Shown here piece after piece: positions 1 through 8,332 of a DNA stretch of 64,000 bases. Source of the DNA: Thauera terpenica 58Eu (GTDB lineage: Bacteria; Pseudomonadota; Gammaproteobacteria; Burkholderiales; Rhodocyclaceae); the NCBI RefSeq assembly GCF_000443165.1, contig NZ_ATJV01000048.1:1-64000 (forward strand). The letters run 5' to 3'. Position numbers and translations under genes: made by a program. Position 1 is the stretch's first letter. Every line of letters starts with the position of its first letter. The notes beneath the pieces were generated by a model, which was not told the DNA's origin, did no database searches, and saw nothing but the letters and a program-made list of their open reading frames with translations.

Positions 1-83
1 CGGTCGTACTCCGCCCAGTTCGTGACCTGGTAGCGGTACTTTGGCTTGGTTGTGCCAGGATCCTTCTTCGCTCGCGCTGCCAT
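1..83 (-). CDS. IS5-family transposase, N-terminal fragment
   Basis: From the ATG at 83 the minus strand reads MAARAKKDPGTTKPKYRYQV followed by TNWAEYDR, and then leaves the window. A short basic start followed by a 'Y-x-V-x-N-W-x-x-Y-(D/N)' segment is typical of the extreme N-terminus of IS5-group DDE transposases. Only about 27 residues are visible, so the catalytic DDE residues, the intactness of the gene and the exact subgroup cannot be judged. It is co-oriented with pilE, whose stop codon lies 76 bp upstream of this start codon. Confidence 0.7.
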   Translation of the reverse strand, partial: MAARAKKDPGTTKPKYRYQVTNWAEYD

Positions 84-150
84 GTTTGATCTCAAACCGT
101 CAGGAAATCCGGCGCCGCCGGGCTGGATGACATTTTATTGCACCAACGCC
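1..150 (-). mobile_element. IS5-family insertion sequence, right-hand part only (IS903-like end)
   Basis: The window opens inside an insertion sequence whose transposase reads leftward out of the window. The probable outer end is at 131-150: read on the minus strand it is GGCGTTGGTGCAATAAAATG, which resembles the GGC-TTTGTTGCA-type ends of the IS903 subgroup as I remember them. The next nine bases, 151-159, are where a 9-bp target duplication would lie, and they run into the pilE stop codon. The other end lies outside the window, so neither the inverted repeat nor the duplication can be confirmed. Confidence 0.6.
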
Positions 151-158
151 CCGCACAA

Positions 159-572
159 TTACCAGCACTGCCGGGTCGTCATCCCTGAAGCCGGAGTCTT
201 GAGACCGGTGTTGTCGATTGACAGCGTCCCGCAACGGTCTCCCGTTTGCGCGCCTGCTGGAACTGCCTGTATGACAAAAGTCAGCGCAGTCGGTTCATCT
301 TCTGCGAAGCCAAGGACGTAACTCGACGGTCCGCCGTCCGCAGGACACTGAACCGGGCCCGGCAAAGCACCGACATAAGAGTTGGTCGTTGAAAACCTGC
401 GCTCCATCGCATTAGCCTGTCCGAGCAGCACACTCGCACACTCAGCCCGTCGAGCGCGCTGAAGATATTCCATGTAGTTCGGATAGGCTATGCTGGCGAG
501 GATGGAGATCACCGCCAAGGCAATCATCAATTCGATCAGGCTGAACCCCGCCACTGTCTTGCGGAACTTCAT
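159..572 (-). CDS. pilE: Type IV pilin PilE-like (minor or major pilin)
   Basis: A 137-residue prepilin. The class III signal is clear: a short basic leader ending in Gly9, then Phe10 and the hydrophobic N-terminal helix with Glu14, the conserved Glu5 of the mature pilin, so PilD would cleave and methylate after Gly9. A C-terminal cysteine pair (C114 and C136) fits the pilin disulfide-bounded D-region. It is the last gene of the fimT-pilV-pilW-pilX-pilY1-pilY2-like-pilE operon and overlaps the preceding stop by ATGA. The position matches pilE of the Pseudomonas aeruginosa minor pilin operon, which encodes a minor pilin that primes pilus assembly. The insertion sequence lies immediately downstream but the C-terminus looks complete. 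Confidence 0.9.
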   Translation of the reverse strand: MKFRKTVAGFSLIELMIALAVISILASIAYPNYMEYLQRARRAECASVLLGQANAMERRFSTTNSYVGALPGPVQCPADGGPSSYVLGFAEDEPTALTFVIQAVPAGAQTGDRCGTLSIDNTGLKTPASGMTTRQCW

Positions 573-955
573 CGCGCAGGTCCCTTCGCACGCTCGCCCT
601 GGTTTGTGTCCATAAGCGTATCGAGCAGAATCACATTGATGCTGCGAGATTCAGCTGCCTCATCCCGCCAGCCAAAGCTGACTGCCTTGCCCACGAGTTG
701 CGTGCCGATCTGTGAAAAAACAACAGACTCGGGGCGGCGGTCTGCGATGAGCAGCACCCGGTTGCTCACCGAATATCGGACACCGTCAATGACCATCGCA
801 GGAGGGGCCAGGGACACGCTCTGAACCACGCCGAAAAGCTCAGGAAGCATTGGCAGCGCATCACGCTCATACGATTGCGCCCAGGCCGTGGTGGTAGAAA
901 CTCCGCACAGCGAAACGGCCCATAACAGCGCACAAACCGATAATCTCCTGAACAT
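569..955 (-). CDS. Small exported protein in the pilY2 position
   Basis: Predicted 128-residue protein with a Sec-type signal peptide: MFRRLSVCALLWAVSLCG, then a Ser/Thr-rich stretch ending AWA-Q. I chose the ATG at 955 because AAGGAG lies six bases upstream; the longer frame reaching 1159 would overlap the pilY1 3' end. The mature part is a compact domain with the pattern 'G-V-V-Q-S-V ... M-V-I-D-G-V-R-Y ... I-G-x-x-L-V-G-K', suggestive of a small beta fold. It sits between pilY1 and pilE, exactly where P. aeruginosa carries pilY2, a small pilus biogenesis protein. I infer equivalence from position and size, not from residue similarity. It overlaps pilE by four bases. Confidence 0.65.
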   Translation of the reverse strand: MFRRLSVCALLWAVSLCGVSTTTAWAQSYERDALPMLPELFGVVQSVSLAPPAMVIDGVRYSVSNRVLLIADRRPESVVFSQIGTQLVGKAVSFGWRDEAAESRSINVILLDTLMDTNQGERAKGPAR

Positions 956-998
956 CAACATCTCCTTGAAAAGCACTCTCACCGCCTGCCTGCCTGCA

Positions 999-3900
999 TC
1001 AGCGCAATTGGCGCCAGGACTGGCGTCCAAGTTCCCCAGACGTACGGTTTGCCGTTTTACCCAAAACAGCGCCAGACCCCATCGTGTACTTGAAAGTTGC
1101 ACCATCTCCAGACACGGTGGCTGGCGTCTTTGCCAGGCCACCCGGAACTTTTCGGCCACTCACGACACCACCGCCCTCACCAGTGAGATTATCAGAGTCG
1201 TCAAATTTCCCATCCGCATTCATGTCAAATACAGAAAATGTAGTGCGCGCGCCCGATAGCGGCGCCAGTTCCATGATCCAGCTCTCACCCCCATACGAAC
1301 AGGGATCAGGGTCGGGAATCTGGGTGACGAAAATGATGCGATCATCCCATATTAGAGGCGTGCTGACGGCACGCTCACCTTGCTTGCCATGAACAGGCGA
1401 AACAAGATCCATATAAAAACCGAGATCCTTCGTGCCCAGCTTGTTTTCACTGGTGATGCGTGCATCCCAGGTCAAGTCGCCAAACGTCCCGTTCACTTCC
1501 TTGATGATCGACTGCTGCACAAGGCTGGAGCGGGCTATATGGGCAGTGTGGCCATCGACCGTTGTCGCCTTGCCGCAGTCCCCCGCCTTGCTTAGCCCAC
1601 ACTTGTCGATAAGTCCATAAAAGCTCTGAACGCGCATGTCGCCCTGATCACCGATCTCAAACATCTGTCCGGTGCCGAAATAGACGGCCACCCCCCCGGT
1701 CGGATTACGTGCTGCCTGCGGTTTTGCAGTGATCGCTTGCAACTCGGAGCCGTAGCGCGCTACGAACAGGGGTGCAGGCTTGCTGTTTGCACTGAAAGGA
1801 ATCCCCCACTCGCCCGCATCCTTTGAACCTAAATCGAATTTCCACAGATTCCCGTGCATGTCCCCAGCATAGACCAGGTCTACCGCACCGTTGTAATCCG
1901 TATCAATGGCGAGCGGCGTCGCCAGTCCATTGGGGGACGCGGACCCCGTACCAGTGCCACCCACCTGCGTGTCAATCTTCTTGAGCAACGCTCCCGTCTT
2001 GAGATCAACGATGAAAAGCTGCGCCTTGTGAGACACGCTGTTATAGCCATTCCCAAAAATTGCCAACCATTGACCGTTCTCACCGACAACGATCGCAGCT
2101 TGACCAATCGCAGCTCCCAATTCAGCGTCGGTAAACTCCCACATGATCTTGCTGGCAGACATTGCCTCAGGGTTCTCGACATCAAGTGCGAAATACCCCT
2201 TCCCACCCGCGCCGGTGGAACCGACCAGCACCGTCTTCCAGGCTCCATCCATATAGGCATCAGCAACCCGTGCCGGCCCATCGACCAGGTAGCGATGACT
2301 GTATGAAGGTTGCGTCAAGCGAAACAGATTATCGAAGCCAATCAGGTGAGGGATATACGCAAACTCTTCAACGCCGGTCTCCGCATTGAAACCGTGCAAC
2401 ATGCCGTCATTGGAGCCTACGTAGAGCATCCTCTTTCGATTCTTGAATTCCTTTTTTGATTTTCGTTCCACGTAAGCTTGGCGTGCTGATAAATCCAGGA
2501 CTCCGGCAGAGCCATAACCATAGTCCTCCACACCGACAAAGACCGGATCAGAGTTGACAATATCACCCAAGCGTTTTCTTCTGTCTCGAAAGGCTCCACC
2601 ATTTGCTTCTTCTTTGCTCTGATCCCCTCTCACCCAATTGACCACATCTGCCGCATCGACGAGATTAGTGCCACCTTTGAGAGCCGCATTTTGAGTATCA
2701 GATAGATTTTCCGAAAAAAACTCAACTCCTTTAGGAGGACTCATATCAGGGCGCCAGGTAAATATCTTTCGCGCGGCCGCAGCGGGGATGAGAGTGCTTG
2801 CACTCCAGGACGCCGTACTTGCCGGAGAACCCGTGGACCGATTAAGGGGAAAAGCTGTTATCTCACCAGTCCAGCCTCCACTCTCGAAAGTGACTTGATA
2901 AATAAGACTGCCTGAAAAAAGCCGATTTGAGTTCGTTGCCACTGCAGCAGACGAGGCCGTTCGCTCCCCAATTTTCGCCAAGGTTTCACTCAAGGCAATA
3001 GAAAATTCGTTTGGATTCTGTGCGCTGAAAAATCCACCGCGACCGTTTATTGACGCATGCAGAAGGTCATCAATTAGGTTCAAATCTCTTATTTTCTGAG
3101 AACCTCCTCCCCAATCAATTTTCGCCCCACTATCAATTGCGGCAAATGCTTCCACAGGTGAAATAGTCCCAATTACGCCAAGCCCGATGCTGAACGTCAC
3201 CATATGCTGCCAGAATGCGGGGTCCAGCACCGAAGTCGGCACCCGGTTCGCTAGACTCCCATGCAAATCGCGCTTCCAGTAGTACATCGCCACATCGGCC
3301 AGGGTTTCTTCAAAGCCATCGGCAAAGGGGCTTTTCGCCTCATAAGTATAAGAAGCCCCGTCAGGCCCGCTGATCGTGGGACCAGCCACTCCATCCTCGT
3401 TCTTGATCGGCGTCTTCCTGAGCTCCCCCTCGTCGCTCCAGTAGCCATCAGTCATGAGAATGGTATAACTCTGTCGGCAGGACAGATGCGTGCCACCCTT
3501 TACGCCGGGCGTGCTACTCCAGGGTCCTATTACGCTGCTATTCTCATAGTACTCACCCGCAGCGCGCAGTGCCCGACGCAGCGGCGTACTCAAAGTTGGG
3601 TTGATCGCAAACAGCCAGTCGAAGAAAGCTTTACGGTCCGAACCGGAAAAGGCGCGGACACCGCGCTCGATGGTCGTTATCTTCTTGCCATCGACGGTGT
3701 CCTCAGTCGCCTTGTTGATACGCCCATAGCCGATGCGAATACCCTCACCCAAGTTCGCAAACGCTCGGCTGACACCCGCCTTTGCCGCATAATCCCGTGT
3801 TCTGTAATAGGAGTACCAGTTAGCGAAGTTTTGACGTTCATCCTTATCGGCTGACGTAAATTCTCCATCATTATTGAGATCAATGAGACCAGGTCCTGAA

Positions 3901-4511
3901 GTCGAACTCACTACCACCTCATCAAAGCAGGCATCATTCAATTCTGCCGAATTGCAACCTTCGTTCGATTCATTGTAGGTGTAATAGTACGCAGACCGCC
4001 CTTGCGCATTTTCTGGCTCATAGTATTGGCTATCTTCGTAAGACCAAGTAGGCCTGAAATTTTCACTCAAATTCACCTTGTCCGAAATGTGTGCCCCAGC
4101 AGCGTCCAACTGATACCCATTTGTCCAAGCATCCATGAAACTGGCATTACCCAGCGAAACGTTTTCATGATTCCGTGGTGGCAAGTAAACAGCATTCGGA
4201 TTGTAGTAAACGTTATTAAATCCACTCCATCGTGTCCGACGCCGCCCGGAGCTAAAATAGACTTCATCGGGCATGAAGGACCAAAACATCGACCCTGAAT
4301 CATCATGGAGATAAATGAGGTTCGGATCAATCGTACCCCCGAGATAGAGTGGTACCTGTGACACATCGAAGCCCTGCGCCTGCACCGTTCCGCATGTGGA
4401 CAGCGCCGTGGCGGCAACTATTGCAAGCACTATTCTCCTGGATATCGAGAGCTGAGTGAGCGAACACTCTGTACATGACTCAAGCTCCAAGGACAAAATT
4501 TCCTTGTTCAT
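999..4511 (-). CDS. pilY1: PilY1, type IV pilus tip adhesin/assembly protein
   Basis: 1170-residue exported protein. A GTG start nine bases further upstream is possible, but GAGG six to seven bases before the ATG at 4511 favours this start. Order of parts: signal peptide to about residue 46; von Willebrand A-like region with DDSGSM at 70-75 and MTDG at 353-356; RGD at 628-630; then the PilY1 beta-propeller, starting at LGDIVNSDPVF near 648. Three acidic calcium-loop-like segments stand out: D211-x-N-x-D-G...D222, D870-T-D-Y-N-G-A-V-D878 (the equivalent of the calcium site of P. aeruginosa PilY1) and D1096-x-N-x-D-G...D1107. In that organism PilY1 sits at the pilus tip and its calcium state controls retraction. 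It follows pilX by 10 bases in the minor pilin operon. Confidence 0.95.
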   Translation of the reverse strand: MNKEILSLELESCTECSLTQLSISRRIVLAIVAATALSTCGTVQAQGFDVSQVPLYLGGTIDPNLIYLHDDSGSMFWSFMPDEVYFSSGRRRTRWSGFNNVYYNPNAVYLPPRNHENVSLGNASFMDAWTNGYQLDAAGAHISDKVNLSENFRPTWSYEDSQYYEPENAQGRSAYYYTYNESNEGCNSAELNDACFDEVVVSSTSGPGLIDLNNDGEFTSADKDERQNFANWYSYYRTRDYAAKAGVSRAFANLGEGIRIGYGRINKATEDTVDGKKITTIERGVRAFSGSDRKAFFDWLFAINPTLSTPLRRALRAAGEYYENSSVIGPWSSTPGVKGGTHLSCRQSYTILMTDGYWSDEGELRKTPIKNEDGVAGPTISGPDGASYTYEAKSPFADGFEETLADVAMYYWKRDLHGSLANRVPTSVLDPAFWQHMVTFSIGLGVIGTISPVEAFAAIDSGAKIDWGGGSQKIRDLNLIDDLLHASINGRGGFFSAQNPNEFSIALSETLAKIGERTASSAAVATNSNRLFSGSLIYQVTFESGGWTGEITAFPLNRSTGSPASTASWSASTLIPAAAARKIFTWRPDMSPPKGVEFFSENLSDTQNAALKGGTNLVDAADVVNWVRGDQSKEEANGGAFRDRRKRLGDIVNSDPVFVGVEDYGYGSAGVLDLSARQAYVERKSKKEFKNRKRMLYVGSNDGMLHGFNAETGVEEFAYIPHLIGFDNLFRLTQPSYSHRYLVDGPARVADAYMDGAWKTVLVGSTGAGGKGYFALDVENPEAMSASKIMWEFTDAELGAAIGQAAIVVGENGQWLAIFGNGYNSVSHKAQLFIVDLKTGALLKKIDTQVGGTGTGSASPNGLATPLAIDTDYNGAVDLVYAGDMHGNLWKFDLGSKDAGEWGIPFSANSKPAPLFVARYGSELQAITAKPQAARNPTGGVAVYFGTGQMFEIGDQGDMRVQSFYGLIDKCGLSKAGDCGKATTVDGHTAHIARSSLVQQSIIKEVNGTFGDLTWDARITSENKLGTKDLGFYMDLVSPVHGKQGERAVSTPLIWDDRIIFVTQIPDPDPCSYGGESWIMELAPLSGARTTFSVFDMNADGKFDDSDNLTGEGGGVVSGRKVPGGLAKTPATVSGDGATFKYTMGSGAVLGKTANRTSGELGRQSWRQLR

Positions 4512-4521
4512 CAGCGCCACC

Positions 4522-5121
4522 TCATTTCATTTTGAAACTGCTTTGCAACACAACCACAGCGACTTCCCTACCATCGACGCCACGACTTGCACCGACGCCA
4601 CGACTTGTCACTTTGGTTACCTGGATGTCTTTAGAAACTCCAACCTCCAAAGAAGACCCTCCAACAGGGGGTTGGCGCTCCAAAAAAAATCGGGGGGGGA
4701 CTGCGGCCTGAAAAAAATCGCCATGCGTCTTCGGTTCAGTGCAAGCGTCATCGAAGCTATCGAAAGGAAAACTATTATCTTCCGTCCACTCCGCAGTGGC
4801 TGCAGAGGCAATGAAGGCCAGCGCATCTACACCCAGCGCATCTACACTGTTCGCTTCAACATCAAATGCGCCTTTTCCGTTGAAAACGATGACACACTGA
4901 TTCTCCAGCGCTGATTCACCCTCACGAAGCGCGCTCTCTGCCGCCTGGAAGGCAATATTACGATCCCTCAGGTTGCCTGCCATTCGCTCTTGCTGGGTCG
5001 TGACCTGCACGGCAGTCAAACCCAGCATGGTCATCACGAGCAACAGGATCAAGCCGACGATGAGCGTGATGCCTTTTTGTCTCCGCACGGTGACCAGACT
5101 CCTGTAGTCAAGGACTGTCAT
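4522..5121 (-). CDS. pilX: PilX, minor pilin
   Basis: 199 residues, starting in an ATGA overlap with pilW. The N-terminus carries Lys16-Gly17 followed by a hydrophobic helix (ITLIVGLILLLVMTMLGL), the form seen in PilX proteins, which lack Glu5. 'R-N-I-A-F-Q-A-A-E-S-A-L-R' follows the helix, a hallmark of this family. PilX joins PilV, PilW and PilE in the priming complex that brings PilY1 to the pilus tip. Two short in-frame tandem duplications lie in the gene: VDALG-VDALA (DNA 4819-4847, 15-bp period) and SRGVGA-SRGV (DNA 4575-4607, 18-bp period). Confidence 0.9.
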   Translation of the reverse strand: MTVLDYRSLVTVRRQKGITLIVGLILLLVMTMLGLTAVQVTTQQERMAGNLRDRNIAFQAAESALREGESALENQCVIVFNGKGAFDVEANSVDALGVDALAFIASAATAEWTEDNSFPFDSFDDACTEPKTHGDFFQAAVPPRFFLERQPPVGGSSLEVGVSKDIQVTKVTSRGVGASRGVDGREVAVVVLQSSFKMK

Positions 5122-6128
5122 TTGAGCATATTCCTCAGCGCGATGACCTGAGAAAACTCCTGACGATAGACGCGATCTGTAATGTCTCTTTCGAAGAAGG
5201 AAGAGGCCTGGGCCTCAGAAAGAACTTCTTCCTGTGTGCTCATCCAGAGATGAACACGGACCGCAACAACCCTTCCCCAATCACCGACCTCGGCAGCGCT
5301 TACAAAATCCGTCCGGTCACCGTCAAGCACATAAAAGAAGCGCAGGTCAGCGACACCATCCACCACCTCTTCGTCCACCCCATTCACTTGACGAAACAAC
5401 GCAAAAATCGGCCCTCCTGAGCTGTTGCTACGTTCCGTTCGGCGTATAAAAAATGCAATATTCATGAAGCGCATCACTTGCGCATCCGGACCGTAAGTCT
5501 TTTCTAAATCACCGGATGTATTCTCGGCTGCGCCGTGCCCAATAATGAAGGGGCCATCGCCCTCTACCTTGCTTGCGCGAAAAAGATCGCCAACCTCACA
5601 ATCCGTAATAAGCACAGCATCCCCCGCAGCGATACCATCCGGATTGCTTTCAAGCTCTATATCCGAACTTTTCAATTCAAGACTTCCTGAAAGAGTGACC
5701 GTTTGCCCTGAGCCACGAAACATCACAAGCACATCAGAGCCTTCGACGTTCGGACCAGTCACGACGTCCTCTTCACCATCATGAATAAACCCTCTTAAAA
5801 CATCATCACTGGTAAATTTTTCCAGCGGAGGTGTTTTTGCAATAACGTCGATCTGGATCGAGTCTGTTTTTCCACAGCCAACGAATCCAGCCATCCTTAT
5901 GTCATGACTAAGAGCGTCCAGCGCAATTCGCGCATTCTCCTGATTTCTGGACATCGTTTCATTGTAGGTATAGCTCGTACGGCTTTGAAAGAAGACGAAA
6001 GTCATCGCACCCAGGATCAGCGAGCCTATGACCAATGAAATCATCAACTCGATGAGTGACATGCCGGTTTGCGGTGCCTTGCCCGTAGAGGAGCGGCCGG
6101 CCACACCAAATTTCTGAATGCGCTTCAT
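5118..6128 (-). CDS. pilW: PilW, minor pilin
   Basis: 336 residues. A long leader (residues 1-22) ends in Gly22, followed by M-S-L-I-E27-L-M-I and a hydrophobic helix, so the prepilin peptidase site and Glu+5 are intact. The segment 'A-R-I-A-L-D-A-L-S-H-D-I-R-M-A-G-F-V-G-C' after the helix is typical of PilW. It overlaps pilV upstream and pilX downstream by four bases each, so translation is probably coupled. The product is a core minor pilin needed for pilus assembly and PilY1 display. Confidence 0.92.
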   Translation of the reverse strand: MKRIQKFGVAGRSSTGKAPQTGMSLIELMISLVIGSLILGAMTFVFFQSRTSYTYNETMSRNQENARIALDALSHDIRMAGFVGCGKTDSIQIDVIAKTPPLEKFTSDDVLRGFIHDGEEDVVTGPNVEGSDVLVMFRGSGQTVTLSGSLELKSSDIELESNPDGIAAGDAVLITDCEVGDLFRASKVEGDGPFIIGHGAAENTSGDLEKTYGPDAQVMRFMNIAFFIRRTERSNSSGGPIFALFRQVNGVDEEVVDGVADLRFFYVLDGDRTDFVSAAEVGDWGRVVAVRVHLWMSTQEEVLSEAQASSFFERDITDRVYRQEFSQVIALRNMLK

Positions 6129-6625
6129 AACTGCCCCATCACGGTAACCGACTGACTCGCACCAGAGCGGTCGTTTTCATCTGCCCAATCAATGCGGACT
6201 ATGAAGTTATCGCCGCTGCCTGTGCATACTGCCAAAGCGGGATTATCCGTCCTGCAGATCATCGCCGCGCCGCCTGGCAAGGAGTCCCGAATTGCTGCAC
6301 CCCATTGGCTCAGATTTTCGTTTTTCTTCGCCGCGATCAACGCCGCTGACATGGTCGTGGTTATGGACTCCTCTTCGTCCACAACAACCACATCATATTC
6401 ACCTCCATTCGCAACTTCCTTATCCCCTCGCATCCGATCCAGGATGTCGTAGGCGAGTACGCTCGCCTGCGATCTTTGCATTGCGCCTTGATTCACACGC
6501 AGACCAGTCAACTGCAAGCCCGCTAGACCGAGCATGCCGATGGACAGGATCACCACCGCGATCAAGACCTCAAGCAGCGAGGTGCCGTGCTGTCCGCGAC
6601 ACGAATCAATTTGCTTGCCCCTCAC
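6125..6625 (-). CDS. pilV: PilV, minor pilin
   Basis: Predicted 166 residues from a GTG at 6625. An in-frame ATG at 6724 exists but would overlap fimT by 85 bases and give an atypically long leader; GAGGAG about ten bases before the GTG supports the shorter form. The prepilin signal is Gly14 then T-S-L-L-E19-V-L-I and a hydrophobic helix continuing AVVILSIGMLGLAGLQ, characteristic of PilV. It lies between fimT (14-base gap) and pilW (4-base overlap) and is part of the minor pilin priming complex. Confidence 0.88.
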   Translation of the reverse strand: MRGKQIDSCRGQHGTSLLEVLIAVVILSIGMLGLAGLQLTGLRVNQGAMQRSQASVLAYDILDRMRGDKEVANGGEYDVVVVDEEESITTTMSAALIAAKKNENLSQWGAAIRDSLPGGAAMICRTDNPALAVCTGSGDNFIVRIDWADENDRSGASQSVTVMGQL

Positions 6626-6639
6626 GATGGGTCTTCTCC

Positions 6640-7140
6640 TCAAGGACAAAGTTTGCGTTCGGTGGCGATGCGCCCCGCGCCCCGGATCGTCACCTCGCGC
6701 GCTCGCGGCGATCCGGACGGGCAATCACCGTTCGCCGCAAGCAAGGAGATTGAGATTGTTCCTGCCCCGGTTTGAAGCGCCCCTCTCGCCGTGAAGCGTA
6801 GCGAGACCAGATTTCCAAGCACAACGACGTTTGCAAGCTCTTCGTGCCAGATGAGTACAGCGTCTGGGTCTGAGTCTGCATCGCACGCAACACCCGGAAT
6901 GATGTACCAGCCACTCACCAGATTTTTGCCATCCTCTGAACACATCATCACATCGTCGCCACGCTTGATGGCCTCGCTGCGAGCGAAGTTCAGTGCCGCC
7001 ACAAGCTCGTTGGTCTGGCTGGTAACGCGGTGATTGACAATGAGTTGACGCATCTCAGGTACTGCAATCGCGGCGATGATGGCCAGTATTGCAATCGTGA
7101 TCATCAGTTCGATCAGCGTAAAGCCACCCTTATTGCGCAT
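6640..7140 (-). CDS. fimT: FimT/GspH-type pseudopilin
   Basis: 166 residues from the ATG at 7140; GAGGGT lies just upstream. The type IV signal is R-N-K-G-G6 then F-T-L-I-E11-L-M-I and a hydrophobic helix ending 'A-I-A-V-P-E-M-R'. The following 'N-F-A-R-S-E-A-I-K-R-G' is the conserved stretch of the GspH/FimT domain. It is the first gene of the minor pilin operon. The ORF can be extended upstream to 7248, but that extension is not prepilin-like. FimT and FimU are close relatives, so the exact name is less certain than the family. Confidence 0.88.
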   Translation of the reverse strand: MRNKGGFTLIELMITIAILAIIAAIAVPEMRQLIVNHRVTSQTNELVAALNFARSEAIKRGDDVMMCSEDGKNLVSGWYIIPGVACDADSDPDAVLIWHEELANVVVLGNLVSLRFTARGALQTGAGTISISLLAANGDCPSGSPRAREVTIRGAGRIATERKLCP

Positions 7141-7465
7141 TACCACACCCTCGATATTCTTGCATGTGAGCATAGAGCCGGCTGTGAAGGAACGCGAGCA
7201 CGGCTGGATCAGTGGGGCAAGTAGCAGGACGAACGGCGCGGCTGCCACCTTTGCGCGCGCTTCCGCGCCCGCGGATCGTTCGGACCAATTTCGGTCGGAA
7301 GCGGGGAGGGCACCAGGACGCTCACTCTACCTCCCACTAAGCTTGTGGCCTGTGATCTCACCCACGGATGTGAGCCTTCGGTGTTGGTGAAATTCTGTCG
7401 GAAATATTTACACATGCCAACAGCGCACTCTTTATAATTAATATAAATCAGCGAGTTACGATATA
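7141..7465. other. Intergenic region between divergent fimT and PEP-CTERM genes
   Basis: About 325 bases with no supported gene. It must contain the promoter of the minor pilin operon on the minus strand, but I could not find a convincing -35/-10 or GG-N10-GC pair on that strand. The right-hand part (about 7410-7465) is AT-rich, which fits an upstream activator or IHF region for the sigma-54 type promoter at 7466. Confidence 0.5.
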
Positions 7466-7481
7466 CGGCACGAAAATTGCT
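7466..7481 (+). promoter_or_regulatory. Sigma-54 (RpoN) type -24/-12 promoter
   Basis: The sequence CGGCACGAAAATTGCT matches the sigma-54 consensus TGGCACG-N4-TTGCW except for the first T, with the invariant GG (7467-7468) and GC (7479-7480) exactly ten bases apart. Transcription would start near 7492, about 20 bases before the PEP-CTERM start codon. PEP-CTERM genes are known to be RpoN-dependent through the PrsK/PrsR system in related bacteria, which agrees with this site. Confidence 0.8.
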
Positions 7482-7512
7482 TTAGAAAGATGACAATTAC
7501 GAGGTGGCTCAG

Positions 7513-8259
7513 ATGCTCAATACATTTTCAAAGATGGCGGCCGGCGGTGCGGTCGCCTTTTCGATGCTGGTATCAATGCCGGCAAGTGCCCTTGTCATCG
7601 ACTCCAACTTTCAGGGCTGGGTGGACCAGTATGGTGACGGAAATGGCGCCATCGCCAACAACGACACGTTCACTGGATCGTGGCGGGATCCGCTTACATT
7701 TTCAAAAGCCAAGTACAACAGTTGGGCAAATTTCAACCTCAGCGGCATTGCTTCGCCCGTGATTTCAGCAAAGCTGGAAATCCATGCTGCAATCCACCCG
7801 GGGGGCGTGTCAGCACCCTATCAAGTGGACGTTTTTGAGGTCAGTACGCCGCTTGCCGCCTTAGGATCAAGCGCGCCAGGCACTGCGGCCTACTGGGACC
7901 TTCGGGAGGGTGAGTTATACACGTCCGCTCTTTTGGCAGACGGCGATGTATTGCAACTTGACCTGTCGCTGCAGGCCCTTGCCAACATCAACGCTCTCCT
8001 GGGCTCCGACTTCCGCGTAGGCTTCACCAATATCACCACGAATTTGGTCGACCCAGACCGTACTTCAGGCATGTACATCAACGGCAGTGGATCGCTTCCG
8101 GGAGGAAGCTATGCCGGACCGAAGCTCATACTTGGATTCGCGAACAACAACACCGTCCCCGAACCTGCATCACTCGCCCTTCTGGGTCTTGGACTGGCAG
8201 GCCTTGCGTCGATCCGGCGCAAGCCCCGCGCTGCAAACGAGCTGACCGGGACGGTTTGA
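7513..8259 (+). CDS. PEP-CTERM sorting-domain exported protein
   Basis: 248 residues from the ATG at 7513 with GAGGTGG five bases upstream; a GTG at 7504 inside that Shine-Dalgarno is unlikely. Signal peptide: about residues 1-27, ending P-A-S-A-L. The C-terminus has the canonical sorting signal: VPEPASLALLGLGLAGLASI, then R-R-K. That is the Pro-Glu-Pro motif, a hydrophobic helix and a basic patch recognised by the EpsH/XrtA exosortase, so the protein is predicted to be released to the exopolysaccharide matrix. About 11 residues follow the RRK, more than usual. The mature domain has no cysteine and is beta-rich and Asn/Gly-rich; its specific function is not recognisable. The exosortase genes are not in the window. 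Confidence 0.9.
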   Translation: MLNTFSKMAAGGAVAFSMLVSMPASALVIDSNFQGWVDQYGDGNGAIANNDTFTGSWRDPLTFSKAKYNSWANFNLSGIASPVISAKLEIHAAIHPGGVSAPYQVDVFEVSTPLAALGSSAPGTAAYWDLREGELYTSALLADGDVLQLDLSLQALANINALLGSDFRVGFTNITTNLVDPDRTSGMYINGSGSLPGGSYAGPKLILGFANNNTVPEPASLALLGLGLAGLASIRRKPRAANELTGTV

Positions 8260-8292
8260 TACTCACCCAACACCCCAGCCACAGACTCTGAT

Positions 8293-8328
8293 GAAAGGGC
8301 TCGTCACTTCACGGTGACGAGCCCTTTC
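8293..8328. terminator. Bidirectional hairpin between convergent genes
   Basis: A perfect 15-bp stem (8293-8307 with 8314-8328) and a 6-base loop lie between the PEP-CTERM stop and the YjfB-like stop on the other strand. The arms end in A3/T3 runs, so it can act in both directions, although no long T tract follows. Confidence 0.75.
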
Positions 8329-8332
8329 CTAT

